Under the pieces are notes generated by a model, which did not search any database, had not been told where the DNA came from, and saw nothing but the letters and a program-made list of their open reading frames with translations. DNA of 64,000 nucleotides from Ligula intestinalis (lineage: Eukaryota; Platyhelminthes; Cestoda; Diphyllobothriidea; Diphyllobothriidae): NCBI GenBank assembly GCA_036362985.1, contig JAYGXS010000001.1, positions 42,842,648 through 42,906,647 on the forward strand, written 5' to 3'. Positions 13,701 through 27,200 of the stretch are shown here, in pieces. Position 1 is the first letter of the stretch. Each line of letters opens with the position of its first letter. Both the position numbers and the translations under genes were made by a program.

Positions 13701-15059
13701 ACATTGTGGGGGAGGCTGATCCCCTAGAAGGAGTCTCTAAAGACCCCACTGATACCACCAACACAGCCAACTTAACTAACACTAGTAGGTTGACTTTAAC
13801 AGCAATATCGGTGGAAATGAAGAGACTGATTAAATAGCCTTATTCAACTCTGTGAACTGCGAACTCTGCATAGGAAAAACGAAAGCTCTTTACAGATACG
13901 ACAGTTAAATCAATCCAAGTAAGCTGCATAAGAGACCTTCTCGCTATTTTAGGCTTTACAGGCATAACTTTTCACCCTCCCCTTCTTCTTTCTCGAGATT
14001 GTTTTGTGTAAACTAGTCAGAACGCAGGGTAGTCCTTGACAATATAAATATTGCCACCAGAGCTATGATAACACCCTCAACAAATTCCAATGATTTTAAA
14101 GGTATTTATCGATTATTTGTGACTAGAAATACACAATGTTATATTTTTGACAGGAAGGCAGCTTCCTAAATTGCGAAATGTCTTAATCTATTGAATATTT
14201 CTGCAGTTTTTTGACTGGGTACGATTTGACCATGGTCCTGGATTTGTGTAATTATAGGTTTGTGTTTTGTTAGTTTTTCAGATCCTCTTAAGAAGTATGC
14301 GGCAGGTTACTTTATCTCTGCGCTAACTGTGGTCCGTTTGGTCTTTTATTCGCGTAGACCGAACTTTGTTATTTTAAAGTCACCATCACTTATGATCTTC
14401 TAATTATAACGTTACTGAGAATTTTGTTCAGCAGGGCTCCCTGCGTTCATAAAACTTCAGTCGGAGGTCGTAAACTAAAAAGCAGATAGATAACTTTTGA
14501 TCTTGTCAGGGTGAACGAGCATGCATGCTGTCGCATTTTTAAAGTTGGTAGACTGTGTGACGAGATAGTTGAAAGAAAGTTCTGAAAATTCATTATCATG
14601 TTATATATTGTATCGTTTAAGAAATCGGACAATTTTCTTCCCTGATGACACATTATCACATCCTCTGGCACGGTTTTTAATGAATAGAATACACAGAAAT
14701 ATACAACAAAAGTTCAATTGGATAGGTAGGGATAAATGAGTTTCATCATACAAATAATCATTTTAGAGCATATTATCTAGTAGACCAACGTACAGGGGTT
14801 TAAGAATACTGCCTACCATCCATTCATACCGCACACCTCTCGTCATATGACAGAATGTGGGTGTTTCCCTACCTATTTTGGAAGCGAAGTTTGCTGGTTA
14901 ATTCGCGCCAAATTATTTGCTAGGTCATCCGAAGACCATTCATAAAGTTCCAATTATACCAGAAAGTTCATAGCAGAGTTTATTTGTCTAAAATTTTCTG
15001 CAACTAATTTGAAGTTAATCTATTAAGACATTTAAAGATATCGCTAACAACAAACTTAC
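10727..15059 (-). other. Musashi intron between RRM2 end exons
   Basis: A 4.3-kb AT-rich intron. The only item of note is a tRNA-like T-arm/B-box sequence near 13.0 kb, listed separately. No coding sequence is recognised. Confidence 0.8.
12960..13040 (+). repeat. Possible tRNA-derived fragment (B box)
   Basis: GGTTCGACTCCC at about 13012 fits the RNA polymerase III B box and a T-arm with flanking TGGG/CCCA pairing. A weak A-box-like sequence lies about 45 bases upstream. No acceptor stem pairs with CGAGGCC after the T-arm, so it is not a functional tRNA. A SINE head or tRNA relic is more likely. Confidence 0.3.
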
Positions 15060-15142
15060 CATCTTATTGTTGATGTCATGGTAATGTACCTTGCAAACCT
15101 TTTCAGCCGACTCCTCGGATTCGAACGTCACAAAACCAAAAC
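15060..15142 (-). CDS. msi: Musashi exon: RNP1 and C-terminal half of RRM2
   Basis: This 83-nt exon has acceptor TTGTAG and donor GTAAGT. It completes the split Gly and encodes [15 protein letters not shown] followed by [18 protein letters not shown] is the RNP1 core of RRM2. EKVC-VH-H-INNKM matches helix 2 and the following loop of Musashi RRM2 closely. It ends in phase 0, so the next exon starts with a whole Val codon, giving NNKM-VEAKKALPKEV. Confidence 0.93.
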
Positions 15143-17014
15143 CTACAACAGTAAACATCAAAAACGCCTTTATTGAATATCCGCAATGAGATCTAATGAA
15201 AAATTTAGACCTAAGACTACATCTCTCACGCAGTATCACACCAGGATTACCAGCATGAAGACAAAGACACAAACTTTAGCTTATTTATGCCCCAGCGGTG
15301 GGATAATATGTGATAGGCAAACATTGAAACTTCTGTTTGTCCGACTAAGACTTTAGCAAAAGAAATTGAAATATAAGTCGTCTTAATAATCATGACCTAC
15401 AAAGAAAAGCGCTGGAAAGGCAATTCAAATAACCGTTGCGGGCTAAACAGCCTCCATCAACTGGTTATACTCTTACTTAAAGTCGGGTAACTTGGGTTTC
15501 AAAGACGCGCAATTTATCCTGGAGCACTTGGGCAAACACTCTTCCCTCCACTTACAGGCTTACCGTTCTGTCAGTCATGAGCCGAAGAAGTGGTCACCGT
15601 CCACCCTTTGTAATTTGACATTTGAATACGATGACTGGTCATAGCTTATATCGCACGAAATTAATGTTTTACCTAAACTATTTGTGCTCCGTCAAACTGC
15701 CTCTAGTCACCTATACAGGTGTTCATTATTTTGATGTTTCATACGTTGCCCCATTTAGGGTTTGTAAACTTGAAATTAAATTGTTGCATCATGGCTTATA
15801 GCCTACCCTGCCACAATATGAACGTGCATAATGACTATAGGGTTTACATTGAATAAAAGCAGACACATCTTGCGCAATAAATCGTCAGATTTCAAGTTAC
15901 AAAATTTTAATTGTGGAGTTCGCAAAATTCGTTTTGCATTGAATGCTGTATTTGTCAGCATTCATTCTTTACCATACACACTAAATCAAATTTCAAAAAA
16001 TACTCAGTCCTATGATCTTTGCTTAAAATCCATAATTTGCCAGTAAAAATTTGACTATGCATGCAAATTTACCAACTTAAAAATAAACTATACCAAAAAA
16101 CGAAAGAAGCTGAAATCGTTTTTTTTTAATACTCAGCATCTTTGTTTAGCATAATCATTTTTGTATGCTCTTCATCACTTTACTGCAGGTGGTATTTATA
16201 CACAGTCTCCTAATGAATGCTAAAAGCACTGTCACCTTTCGACGGGTACCGCGTTATCTGTGTCAAAATCTATTAATTATACAAAAAATTTCAAAATTCC
16301 TATGATTAGAAATTTCTGCTGTGCGTTCTCTATATCATTTAGGAGCATTATTCATCAGCTATCTCTTATGAATAACTTCCGACTGCTATTTTAATGCAGC
16401 TTAGCGTTGAAGTAGGGCAAAAGGAAGTGACCAACGATGCGTGAACTCAAATTGCTCAATGTGTGCGGATGTAGTCTGAAGCTCTCACTAAATTTCCCGT
16501 GCATTTGCAGACTTTGTGCCCTTGCTTCGCTTTTGTAACGGCAAAAAAGTGTTTCGCAGACGATGGTTGCTGCGAAACCGTATGATGTCTAAGTGGCTTT
16601 TCTATTCAACATCCCGTCAAAATTTGCATTTATTTTTTCTGTATCACTTGGCCCAGGTGAAACAAAACACTTCTAGTTTGTTAATCAATCTTCTTGATTT
16701 ACACAAATTTAAAACACCCTGATGATAAGTCGTATCTCCGAGAATTATCGCTTAGCGAGGCGAATCATAGATCCTCCTAGAAAAGTTTAATGCTGGAATG
16801 GTTTTTTGTGGAAATTTAATCATCACTGATGGTCACACGTTAATTTCATACGTGAATTTTCTTCACATGTGATATATTTTCTGATAGCTAGAACAATGAA
16901 ATGATGGAGAAAATTCGGGCAAAGAGGTATTCACAGCTCAAAATGCGATAAAACGTCTTTAGATATTTAGTTTTTAAAATCGTAAACAGTACCATTTTAA
17001 CTTTGCAGATCGGT

Positions 17015-18060
17015 TGGACTTATCGATCTACATATAACATATACAGAAGACGCCGTTGATTATGCAATATTTCGAGATATGCGAAAGAATAATACTCGTT
17101 CGCTAATCGTAATTGTCTCCAGTTGTGATACTGATAATCGTGTAGTCTATTCTGAAGTCATTTAAGTCAGTATAGGATGCCAACTTTTTAACGAGCTTCG
17201 TTTCGACTCCTAGCAAAACATATCTATTGTAAAAACTGACTACTTAAGTAGTTTGTCTTTTTATCATTGATTTTGACTGCCTTTATAATTTCAAATATAT
17301 TTTATGGAAAAAATGGACGAAAAATTATTTCTTGTACATGTCTGATTGCAAATTATGCTTTTTTTAAATTTTTAACTTGAAGGAAGGGTAGTTTTTGGGT
17401 TTAAAAACGTTTCGAAGTATGAGATTTCCTACAACTGTGAGGCATTTATTCATAAAACATCGTATCTGTCAGTTTATTTACGCTACCTTAACTCCATAAA
17501 ATATGCTCAAAATCTATTTCTATATTTTATGAAAACCATGTGACCACTTCTTCAGACTGTAGGTGAAAAAGTACTTTTCCTTTAAAAAATGTACACAGTG
17601 CGCAGTTTCTAAACCTTGAATTCGAGTATAGCAGTCACTAGGCTAGAAAATTATTTGGCAATTGGGCAATTTTTTAAAACCGAAAGCTACCCTTCCTTCA
17701 GGTATAAAATTTCAAGAAGGCGTAATTTTTTATCGAACATGTACCAGAAATAATTTTTTCGCCCATGTTTTTCATAAAATATATTTAAATTTATGAAGGC
17801 AGTCAAAATCAATGATAAAAAACATACTACTTAAGTAGTCAGTTTTTAAAATTGATATGTTTTGCTAGGCGTCAAAACGAAGCTCGTTAAAAAGTTGGCA
17901 TCCTAAACTGACTTAAATCACTTCAGAATAAACCACACGATAATCAGTATTACAACTGGAGTCAATTCCGATATGCAAATGAGTATACGTCCTTCGCATA
18001 TGTCGAAATATTGCATAATCAACGGCGTCTACTGTATGTACTAATATACCATCAAGTGAA
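17015..18060. repeat. Large inverted repeat (palindromic element), arms about 395 bp
   Basis: The left arm (about 17015-17410) and right arm (about 17666-18060) are reverse complements with scattered mismatches, separated by about 255 bp. Shared blocks include GACGCCGTTGATTATGCAAT, TTAACGAGCTTCGTTT, GACTACTTAAGTAGT and GAAGGAAGGGTAG. Each arm, read inward, contains the same short open frame ending with a stop (DAVDYAIFRDMR on the left, DAVDYAIFRHMR on the right, both ending VVYSEVI). A conserved AT-rich tail follows. It could be a fold-back DNA element or an inverted duplication of a gene's 3' end. The family is not recognised. Confidence 0.85.
17030..17164 (+). pseudogene. Left-arm copy of unidentified C-terminal coding segment
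   Basis: After a CATATACAG acceptor-like site the frame reads DAVDYAIFRDMRKNNTRSLI, continues through SSCDTDN and ends RVVYSEVI followed by TAA. The right arm carries the same segment in opposite orientation. I do not recognise the protein. No upstream exon was found on this side, so it is treated as a fragment. Confidence 0.4.
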
Positions 18061-18107
18061 CTTACGATGCCCGTTGATGTTTTGCCAATATATTTCAAAA
18101 AAATCAA
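17928..18107 (-). pseudogene. Right-arm copy of unidentified C-terminal coding segment
   Basis: The frame reads DAVDYAIFRHMRRTYTHLHI, then GIDSSCNTDYRVVYSEVI and TAA. Just upstream there is a possible 34-nt mini-intron (GTAAGTTCAC to ACATACAG). Removing it joins SFDFFEIYWQNINGH to LDAVDYAIF in one frame. The segment is conserved between arms at the protein level although bases differ. The family is unknown. It may be the tail of a transposon protein or a duplicated host exon. Confidence 0.4.
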
Positions 18108-18440
18108 ATGACTGAACCTCCTTCTGTCGGCGAATATGGAGCAAAATATTCAGCACTTATGCAAACCGAAATTAGAATACGAAACATTGGCAAAATTACA
18201 CGGCCCGTCAGATAGTAGTTTTTTTCTTTAGACGCAAATAGGGTGCGATCAACAGCATGACTGCGTCCATCAGAATTATGTCAAATGTTACTTTTTGCCT
18301 TCTGGCAGAGAGTCACACAAATCACTAGAGAATGTTATCGGTACAAATCAGAGACCTGATAGTATAAAGCAACTACTGCATTGATTCCTGGTAAAACTTA
18401 TGCCCATTATGGTATCAAACTGGTTGAAGTTGTCATTTAC

Positions 18441-18489
18441 CTCTGTGACGATTTGTGGTCTTGTCCATCATCAGTTCGCAACACTCAAT
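18441..18489 (-). CDS. msi: Musashi exon: middle of RRM2
   Basis: This small 49-nt exon was found by searching for the missing middle of RRM2. After acceptor TTTAG it encodes [16 protein letters not shown] plus the first G of a split Gly codon, followed by donor GTAAAT. Joined with its neighbours it reads [29 protein letters not shown]. The stretch [15 protein letters not shown] agrees with the family. Phases match on both sides (0 in, 1 out). It lies at the end of the longest intron (18.7 kb) and just beside the large palindromic repeat at 17.0-18.1 kb. Confidence 0.93.
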
Positions 18490-20499
18490 CTAAAGCAAAA
18501 AAAATGAAGAAGGCAGTGATTAGGGATATAAGAGAAACTTCCCATTGACCAACTGTAAGGCAGTGTTGCAGGACAGAAATTAAAAGGGGAAATGTGTGAG
18601 TACCCGCTCATAAATTTAAGACAGTTTTGGTGTAGTCTGGGAGTTTGTTGCTCAGACCAGCTGCCTAGAGGAAGAAAATTGGGACCGGATAAGTCGCCTG
18701 TATTAGCTTGGCAAAAATGATTGGCTGCATTTAAGGTCCTGCATCAAACCTCGTCTATTCAAAACCAGTTTACCAGATTCCCTGTACCGGTACTACGTTC
18801 CGATCAAATTCTATCAACTAAACGTACGAATTAATGGTAAGTATAATAGCTGCCTATGTGATCCTTCAAATGGAATGTTAAAAATTTTAAAAATGGCTGT
18901 TTTTTAGTCCTATATTACTTTTTGCCTACTGTCTTGTTGAAAATAATAACGTTAAACTTGTGAATACCCAGGCATAAGTTTCAAGTTTTTCTAATGATGC
19001 CAATTAATGCTTGTTAACGCCAGATGCATTTGCATATCGCGCTCTAACTCTGGGCACAGCTGGCTTTAATTCTATCAAAAGGCACTGCTGCCCGTCACAT
19101 TTAATTATTAAATGGAGGATCGGTATGATAAAGACGAAGAACAGGAAGTACTGGTCCACTGATTTGGTGCTTCAAGTTCTGTGATGCAAATGTATAAGTC
19201 TAATTGGATGGAAATTCTGATGTCGTTAAAAACGCATCTGAAAAATATGCGAGGCTTGCGAAAGAAAATGCGAATTGAATGCATCTAGATACAGAATAAA
19301 GTGAAAATCCTATTCTGCCGTAGAACTCAAAAAATGTCAGGTGCAGAACAGTGACGATGTGAAGATGCATCAAACATTTGTTTTTGCTCCTATTTCAACT
19401 GCCACAATGGGAGACATCCACCTGTGTATCACGCGGTGTGTGTGTATTAGCAATAGCCTTAGCCCAGTAAGCTCCTTGGATAGCAATCATTCGAACCACG
19501 TTTGTCCGCAAGTCGTTCGCGTTTAATCCCCCTGAATGTGCACACTGGGAAGCTAAATGCAAAGGCTGAGGTGGACTGACCCATTCTCTTTCCCCTCTGT
19601 TATACACAAATGACCTTCTGACTTTAGCAGTTACACTAGAAACGATTGCTGGCGGGAAGTAAATCCTAGATCAAATATTGTGAGTGAACGCATGTAGACC
19701 AAGAGCTCAGAGTTCATTGAGCCTCAACACAACCCTCCTAATGCCTGTTAATAGCCCTGTTGCAGCCGTTTTGATCTAGTCTAATCGACACCAGGTTGAA
19801 AGCGCCTGCCGTCATAATTCCTATTTGAACTTCCTTCTGAAATGGAGCGCTTCCTGATCAATCATAAAGCGAAGTTCACGGGTTACGAAACTTAACTCCA
19901 GCTGCACATATGTTGAAGATGAGAAGGAACCTGTTGTTGGTGTCCTTTGGCTATATACTTATCCAGAAAGGCACGGTACAAAGTTTCAGGCCACAGGTGT
20001 TACCTAAAGATTCCATCATCATGTAAAGTATGCACCTGTTTGCTTAAGACTATTTTTTCAATTGAACATGCGATTGCCTGCCCAAACGTGACGAAGCATT
20101 CACTTTACTTTGAAGTTCCCAGTCAACTTACATAGCCTGTACAAACACGGCCGTTTGAGGGCTTTATACTAAGTGGAAATTTTCAGATGACTGTCGGTAG
20201 GCGTATTTGTGATTGCTAACAGTCCGTTATCGCACCAACCCTTAATACAACGTGTGCCTAAGTCGTAATTCGACTGTTAGAATATATTATCTGTCAAGAG
20301 TAGCAAGATTTGTAAATTTTGCAGAATAAAAGAGGACGCAGCTTTTGCCGTTATTTATAATGCTGAACGGACACCTGCATCACATTATAGGTTAATATGT
20401 GTTGGACACCTAAAAGAAAGTGAGGTACACCAGTGGCTAGCCAATAGGTACTTGGAAGTTGCTCGTTACATTCCGTCTGTGTCACTGCAATGACAATTG

Positions 20500-20640
20500 T
20501 CTGGGCTATTTGGATGACGAAGAAGCGTGCACGAGCATGGGTCAATTTGTTTATCATTCTGAGCTTTCGAACTCCTGCAGGGGTCTATCGTCAGAAATAA
20601 GAAACAGCAACAAAAAGGGCTAATTAAAGTGGATATACCC
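20500..20640 (-). repeat. Retroelement fragment with hammerhead-ribozyme-like core
   Basis: On the minus strand CTGACGA (20594-20588) is followed by a stem-loop region and GAAA (20568-20565), then GCTC and AATGATAAAC. The same order and flanking words recur at 33.6 and 52.6-52.9 kb, so this is one repeat family. The CTGACGA and GAAA core elements are intact; stem II has two or more mismatches. Penelope-like or retrozyme-type origin is inferred from the known association of hammerheads with these elements. Confidence 0.5.
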
Positions 20641-21230
20641 CAATCATCTGTCAGACGCCATCACGTCGCAAGGGGGTTAGACACAATGATGAAAAAAGGA
20701 GAGCAGGAGGACAACTGCAGAGGTATACATCACTTAGCTCTCAGCCACGTCAATGTTCCAGTACTCGACAACCCTTCTTTCTTATCCGTACAACTACCTG
20801 TAACACTAAAGTTTTAATTTATTTGGGATTTTCTGTGTTTTTTCGTACGGCCATGGCTATTTATACAAATAATGTGTCAGGCAAACGTGAGCGAATTAAC
20901 TTGATTAGAAAAAAATCCATAAAATATGGCAAGTATTGGCGAAATACTTGTGCACTAAATGTATATTTATTTTCCAATCCGAAATGAAGCCCTTTCAGAA
21001 CTTGTGTTGATCCCGGCTTCTTTGAAGTCTGCAAAAGCGCCTTCTCTCCTCATCCGACGGCTCTTCTTGTGCACTTCGCTGATTACATTTCAAGTTAAGT
21101 TACGTTAGCGGGGAGAGGGGATCGCAAATCCTACTTCCCGCCTGCGAATCGCCAACTCTACCGGATTATTCCGAAATTGCCATTTGAGTGGGAATAAACA
21201 GATAAATATTCGACAGCCTTCCACCATTCC

Positions 21231-21240
21231 CCCCCCCCCC
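21231..21240. repeat. Poly-C run
   Basis: Ten consecutive C, directly seen. Confidence 0.9.
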
Positions 21241-24200
21241 TGCCCTACCGCTCGCATTGCTCTGCTCTCCATTTCTGCCGCATTCAGGCGGTTAAATTTT
21301 CAGCATCAGCTCTGCAAGAAAAGCCTCACTGTCTGATCCGGCAAGTCACTCAGACTGCTAACTGCCTATAATGGCGAAGACTGCGAACTAAAAGTGTTGC
21401 AGTTGTGTGAGCCTAGCAGCTATAACCTGTGCGTGAGGCGATGTTGATAGTGTTGTGGCTGAAAGCAAAAGGTGCGGATGTGAGCGAGACTGTCAGTGGC
21501 ACGGGGGAGTCACAGCTCTTTAGGTCAAAATGACAGTTTTTCCGCAAAAATAGAACAGTGAACCTATACCGCACACAGACCTGCGTAACAGAGTATTTGC
21601 TCCAGAAAAAAAACGATATTTCTAGTTGAGCGCAAAAAATACGGTCAGCTAAGGAACGCACTTTGAACCATCGGCTTTAGTTTTCTCAACACAGGCTATA
21701 TACTAAAGTACATTATATGAGGAACACGGTGATTTGCTGGCCAAAGTGCGAAAACTGCAAAGCAAAGTATGAGCCGATTGTTGGGACACCTTTTGTAATT
21801 TCACCCGGAAAAGATTTATTTGAAAGGACTGTGCACTTTTGTCTACATCCAAGGTAAACGGCGTCGTGACACTTAAAAGCAACGAATAGGACTCAATTGG
21901 TTAAAATAGTCAAGTTAATCGCTATTAAAAGCATCCTGACCAATATTTTTAAGGTGTTTCATCATTCGATGTTGGTGCTACCACTCAATGAAACAATAAA
22001 CTAGCTTATTTTATGAGGTCCTGGGTACCCAATTCAAAAGTAGGAATTACTTGAGACGTCTGACACAAAATTAAAAGCAAACAAACTTGATGGATAAACC
22101 GTTAAAACGAAGCCAATCTCACCCTCACAGCAATATGTCCACTATGGTAAACGTATATAATACAAAAAATGTTGTTCTTATTAAGTATGGATGATGGTAA
22201 ACAAACCAGGTACTCATCATGCGCAGCCGGGCTCTCAAGGGTATCTCGTTAACAGTGAGTTGTCTTCTGCAAATTGTTTTTTGACTGCCGTATTTAAAAT
22301 AAAAGACACTGGCGGGAGTCATTGGTGGGTAACGCAACAGTTAAAACTGCTAATCAGAGCTATCAATGCCACGATATCAAATAGATTACTTTACGCTATT
22401 TTACAAAAATACCCCTAAAAACTCGTGATAAATGCATACTGATTTTTTTTCAAATGCTTTGATTGTCTTTGCCTCGAGGGAAATGCAGGTGAATATGCAG
22501 ACGTGATAAAACTCCCATTTGTTAACTATGCCTGGCAAACTTCCCCCTCAGGGGAGCATGATTTAGTAGCTAATAGGTGTGCTTGAACATCTCATGAGGA
22601 GTTGCATCTATGCAGTGTTTTGTATGCTGCAAAATCACCTTGCATTCGGACAGAAATATTTGTTCTTCCTTGAATTTCACGTATGGTGGCGTGTACAACC
22701 GGGAGAATTTTGGGGGTTTGCATGTCTTTATCTTAATCCAGATTCATGTATATCTGTGTGGAACTGACATCCTTGCTCTCTCTATATATCTCTCATACTA
22801 AACGGATATTTGCTTACCCTTACTACTGAAAAAGCCAACTCAATTGCTCAAGCAACACTGATGGGCTTTTAAAATTGAGCTGCCATTAACATTCATTAAA
22901 TTCGCATATAAATTATGTTATATACACATCGGCTGACCCAGTACGCTCATTAGAACCCAAACTCTCAAACTACGAGAATGCGGTCATCAGCGCATGATTT
23001 GAAGGGAGTTCAATGTTGCAAACATTTTGTGATATATTTAAGGACCTTTCTCCACCATGGCGACAATTTCAGTCTTTGGTCGTTATGTATTGCTTGTGAT
23101 TCCCCATTGATGTGTGGATTCTGTACATTAGTATATTCATGGTGAATAACGGACGTTTTTTCTGCAAATTGCGGAATTTGATCGTTACAATACAGCGCAT
23201 TTCTTTATTTTAGGCTGATTTGGCTCTATTATTTTCATTGTTAGTGCACCTTAAAGACTGTGAGAGAGAAAAATACGTCGCAAAGTGTTATTTTAGAATT
23301 TACTGCCGTTCTCCACTTACGGAGTCATTTTTATCAAGGCATCAGTGGTAACCCTTAAAGTTCCTCTTATCGTCTTCTATTGGTTAGAAGCATTGTAACT
23401 ACTTTTACTCCAATCAGCCATTTAGACTTACGAAATTGCATGTTTCTCTCATTGAGTAGGGTGTTTAACATGCCAACTATAGCTAATCGTCTAACTGTCA
23501 TCTGCGAAAAATAAACAAACGAAAGAGACACAAACCTATTCCAAATCTCCTAAAAATAGTAAAATAAAGACTGCCGAAACCGTATTTCTGGAGACGGGAA
23601 ACAGTTAACCCATATGTGATTTTGATATGTAGGTTATTGTTGCCTGGGTTTTATCAGAAGTAAGTTTTTTGGTTTATTTTTGCGTCAGCCAACTAGAGGA
23701 CATAAATTTCCTAAAGAGCACTCGGGAAAGTGTGAATGTGTATAGGCAGAGCAAGGAAATTAAAAACATCTGCCAACGCAAGGCGCATACGATCAGGATT
23801 TTGTGCATCACTGTTCAGGTCATGTTGGTTCACGTCCACTGACCTTATCGATGGTTGGGATTTACACGAATGACAGTTGGTAAGGCCTATACTATCCACA
23901 GGAGTATTGCAGTTTGAAACGATGACCGTGGTCAGATTAGAGATGGTTTCGTGCCTGTGCATTAACCGACACATGCTTACGTAAAATGCAACCTCTACAC
24001 GATTTGCAGACATAGAAATGTTAAAATTTTACTATCGTCTCTTGGCAACTGGATCGGACACCATGAATTGCCATGGGGCTATGATGAAGATCATTCACAC
24101 GCAAAATAGGTGAACTTTTCCTGCCACCACTTTGGAAATATTGACGGTTTTTTTGTTCTGTAACGAAACGAAGCTCGGCAGTATTGTGTGCCAGGGGCCG

Positions 24201-27200
24201 TGAAGTAAGCCGAGCAAAAACGAGTGCCATAATCATTCCGCCGCCGTTTAATCAACATTTATACGCGTTTGTAGGCTAGGAGGATCGCATAAATTTCTCT
24301 AACATATATTTTATTACAAATGCATCAACCATATTACTGTCTTCTTGCATAAGTCATATCAACAGCGCCGTGTTTGAACGCATCATCCCCATTCGATATT
24401 TTCTTCAAATGAAATTGATGATTGGAAGGCATTGACGTCATCGATTATTCCGGTTTCTTTTTTGCAGTGCTATGTTATATACGACTGCAAAAAACGCTAA
24501 ATATACATAAAGACGGTGTTTACCATAGGTGAGTCGCGAAAGGCCGTCGTTTTCATGACACATAGTTGTTCCTACTTACAGCAAAATAAGGTAGAATGCA
24601 AGTCAACTCGAGGATTCAAATGAGCTCTTTGGGAGTTAAGCCACGGATTTTGTCACTTAGTCTTCCTGGGGTGAAGTTTTATGGATGGTGAAGAGGTAGG
24701 AAAAGTAACTCCCGTCCTGTATGCCTGTCAGGAGACTTTGCTGTAGTTGGTGGCACCCCTTCCTTACTGCAAGTTTTAACATTTCAATAGCCAAAATCAT
24801 AGGGTAGACAGACTCAGTGTTCAACGCAGAGGTGCGCGCAGCCTCCGGAGTTCTCTACACCAAGAGAATGACGAACTGGAGGTAAAAGATCACGACCATT
24901 TTTGGACCTCAACGAATAAATCTCCATTAAATTGCTTCAATCTTCAGCGGATCGCTGGTTCAATCAGGTATCCAGTACCTCTGTTTTCAACTCTCCCCGT
25001 TACTATCAATACAAAAAATGTGAATCTCGGGTGGGAAGAAACTGAGAGGAAGTAAATGCGATCACTGGGGCAATAAGTTTACTCACCGATACAACTCAAG
25101 GCCTGGTTTACGGTCAATTAGCAAAAACAGTGACCTTCCCAACCTATACACGGTACTGAGACGTGGTTTGGCGAAGGCAATCAGTCACTCAGGGTGTGCG
25201 CAGATAAACACACTTGCTAGTAAGCCAAGTGGCCGAGCGATCATCATGTCAATCTCCAACACGGTGCATGAAATTTCAGAAGATAACAAACGCGAGCCGG
25301 TTCCCGAGGCATAGGCCCACCGGAGGGCAATCACTACCAATTTAGGGAAGTCGCTGTTTGTTATAGGTGTTTAGTAGCCTAGGAACTACAGCCTGTATAA
25401 AAACTGCACATTTCTGTGTATGAGCTGCCCTTATCTGAAACTGTCTCTGAAGAGGAGTCGGGGCTGGAATCCGAAAAAGTCAGGCCAGTGATTGCACCTG
25501 CGTCCTCTCTATCCATTTATGTAATCCAACTCCTGCTTCATTTATTCACTTCGTTTAGTTGCTGTGAATTTATGCACGAAATGTCCCATTTTTTTCATGA
25601 ACACCATAACTAAAGCATATCGTCTAAGATTATACCTCTGTCAGTGGACTGAACAGGGGGCGAGTGCTCTCAGTTAATGCTAGCAAGTTTTTTCCCTGGT
25701 GCAACTTGTTACAAATTCATGGGCTTTCGCCAAAAAATAAAAACCACGAATTTATGAGAGACTGAGCGAAAATAAGAGAGCTACGCGGGGAGAAAGCAGC
25801 TGCGGTTGGAAGGAACGAAAGAGCGAAACTCGGCCGCTCTTTGACGTTAGCTGTCTGCACGCAAGTTTAGCGATATTCTTTTTTTTCCGAACGACAAGGC
25901 TAACCTGCAGTGACGAGGGGCTGGCACAAATTTCACGCGGCCGCTCAACAATTTCTGTTGGGGCGTGCGAAAGCAGAATTACGATGGTCAGGTGTCCAGT
26001 CCTGCCTTATGGACATGGATCCAGAACAATGTACCTTCTGTTGCATGCCTCTAATGAAATGATTATGGTTAACATCGGCTTACTTGGCGACTAGACAGAT
26101 AAGTAGAATAAGCCGGTTCAAAGGCAGTTAATTTTTTTTTCAGCTTACCTTCAATTAATTCTTTCAAACACCTCATTCTTTGGTCTGGATCTGGATTTAT
26201 AAGTTATCCTTAAATTTAGCTGTCCACTTAATTTAATCATAAGCACTTATGTCGACTTGCATATTGCTTCCACTGGTAGTCGTGGATGTCAATATCAGAT
26301 GACATTCATCATTTTCTGGTAAGCACCGATCGTCACGAGCCTGGTGCCTCTCTGAATTAATGGTATTTTCTACTAAATTGTGTATCTTTTTTACCAAATT
26401 TTGTCCTAAATACATTATAAGTATAGGTATAATTGCTCAGATCTTCATGCTCTGCTTTCAAACACGAAGAATTCATGCAGATTATAAACGTTTCTGTTAG
26501 CATATAGGACTGAAAGCAGAATGATTCACCGAAAGCTGTATAAAGACCGAACAATCTCGATAGATTATTAACGAAAGAAATTATGAATCAATAAAAAGGA
26601 CCACTTTTTCCAGTGTTGACAGTTCTCATGGACTTACTGTACGGCAGACGGTATATTTGAGACGAAAAGCTTAGATAAGCATGTTAACTTTTCCTTACAT
26701 ATTTAAAACTAGTGATAGAGTGTTGTGTGTAGTTGAAAACAGTGCCTGCGTTGTTTTGATGGGAACATTGTGGCTGCCGTTGATGAAATTTTAAAAATTT
26801 TAATGTAGTTCTCAATTCAAATTTATAAAGACTTGGGCTTATTTTGTATTGGCACTGAGAAGGATATGTTTTGTCTGCTAAAAACCACATAACACTTGAA
26901 AATAAAAAACTGAGCCTGTCGATTAACTGGAAAATAAACAAGTTAAAAATATGCTAAGTTAGGTTTTGAAACTCATCCAATCCTGACCAAAAGGTTTAGC
27001 CTTTCAGAGGGAAATGACTGCTTTAACGAAGGTATATAATTTAGTAAGTGGAGCATTACGCAGACTGAAATTCTTCCCGGTAACATGCACGCTTTTTATG
27101 GGAATATTTCCAGCCCCATATGCAAATCGCTCCATAATAAAAAGTGTAAAAAATTATTTTATGTCCACACGTCTACGAACTGTATTGCAAACTATAAGAT

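Larger units (their letters stand above)
15143..18440 (-). other. Musashi intron within RRM2
   Basis: A 3.3-kb intron with donor GTAAAT and acceptor TTGTAG. About a third of it is the large palindromic repeat at 17.0-18.1 kb. The rest is AT-rich with nothing recognised. Confidence 0.8.
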
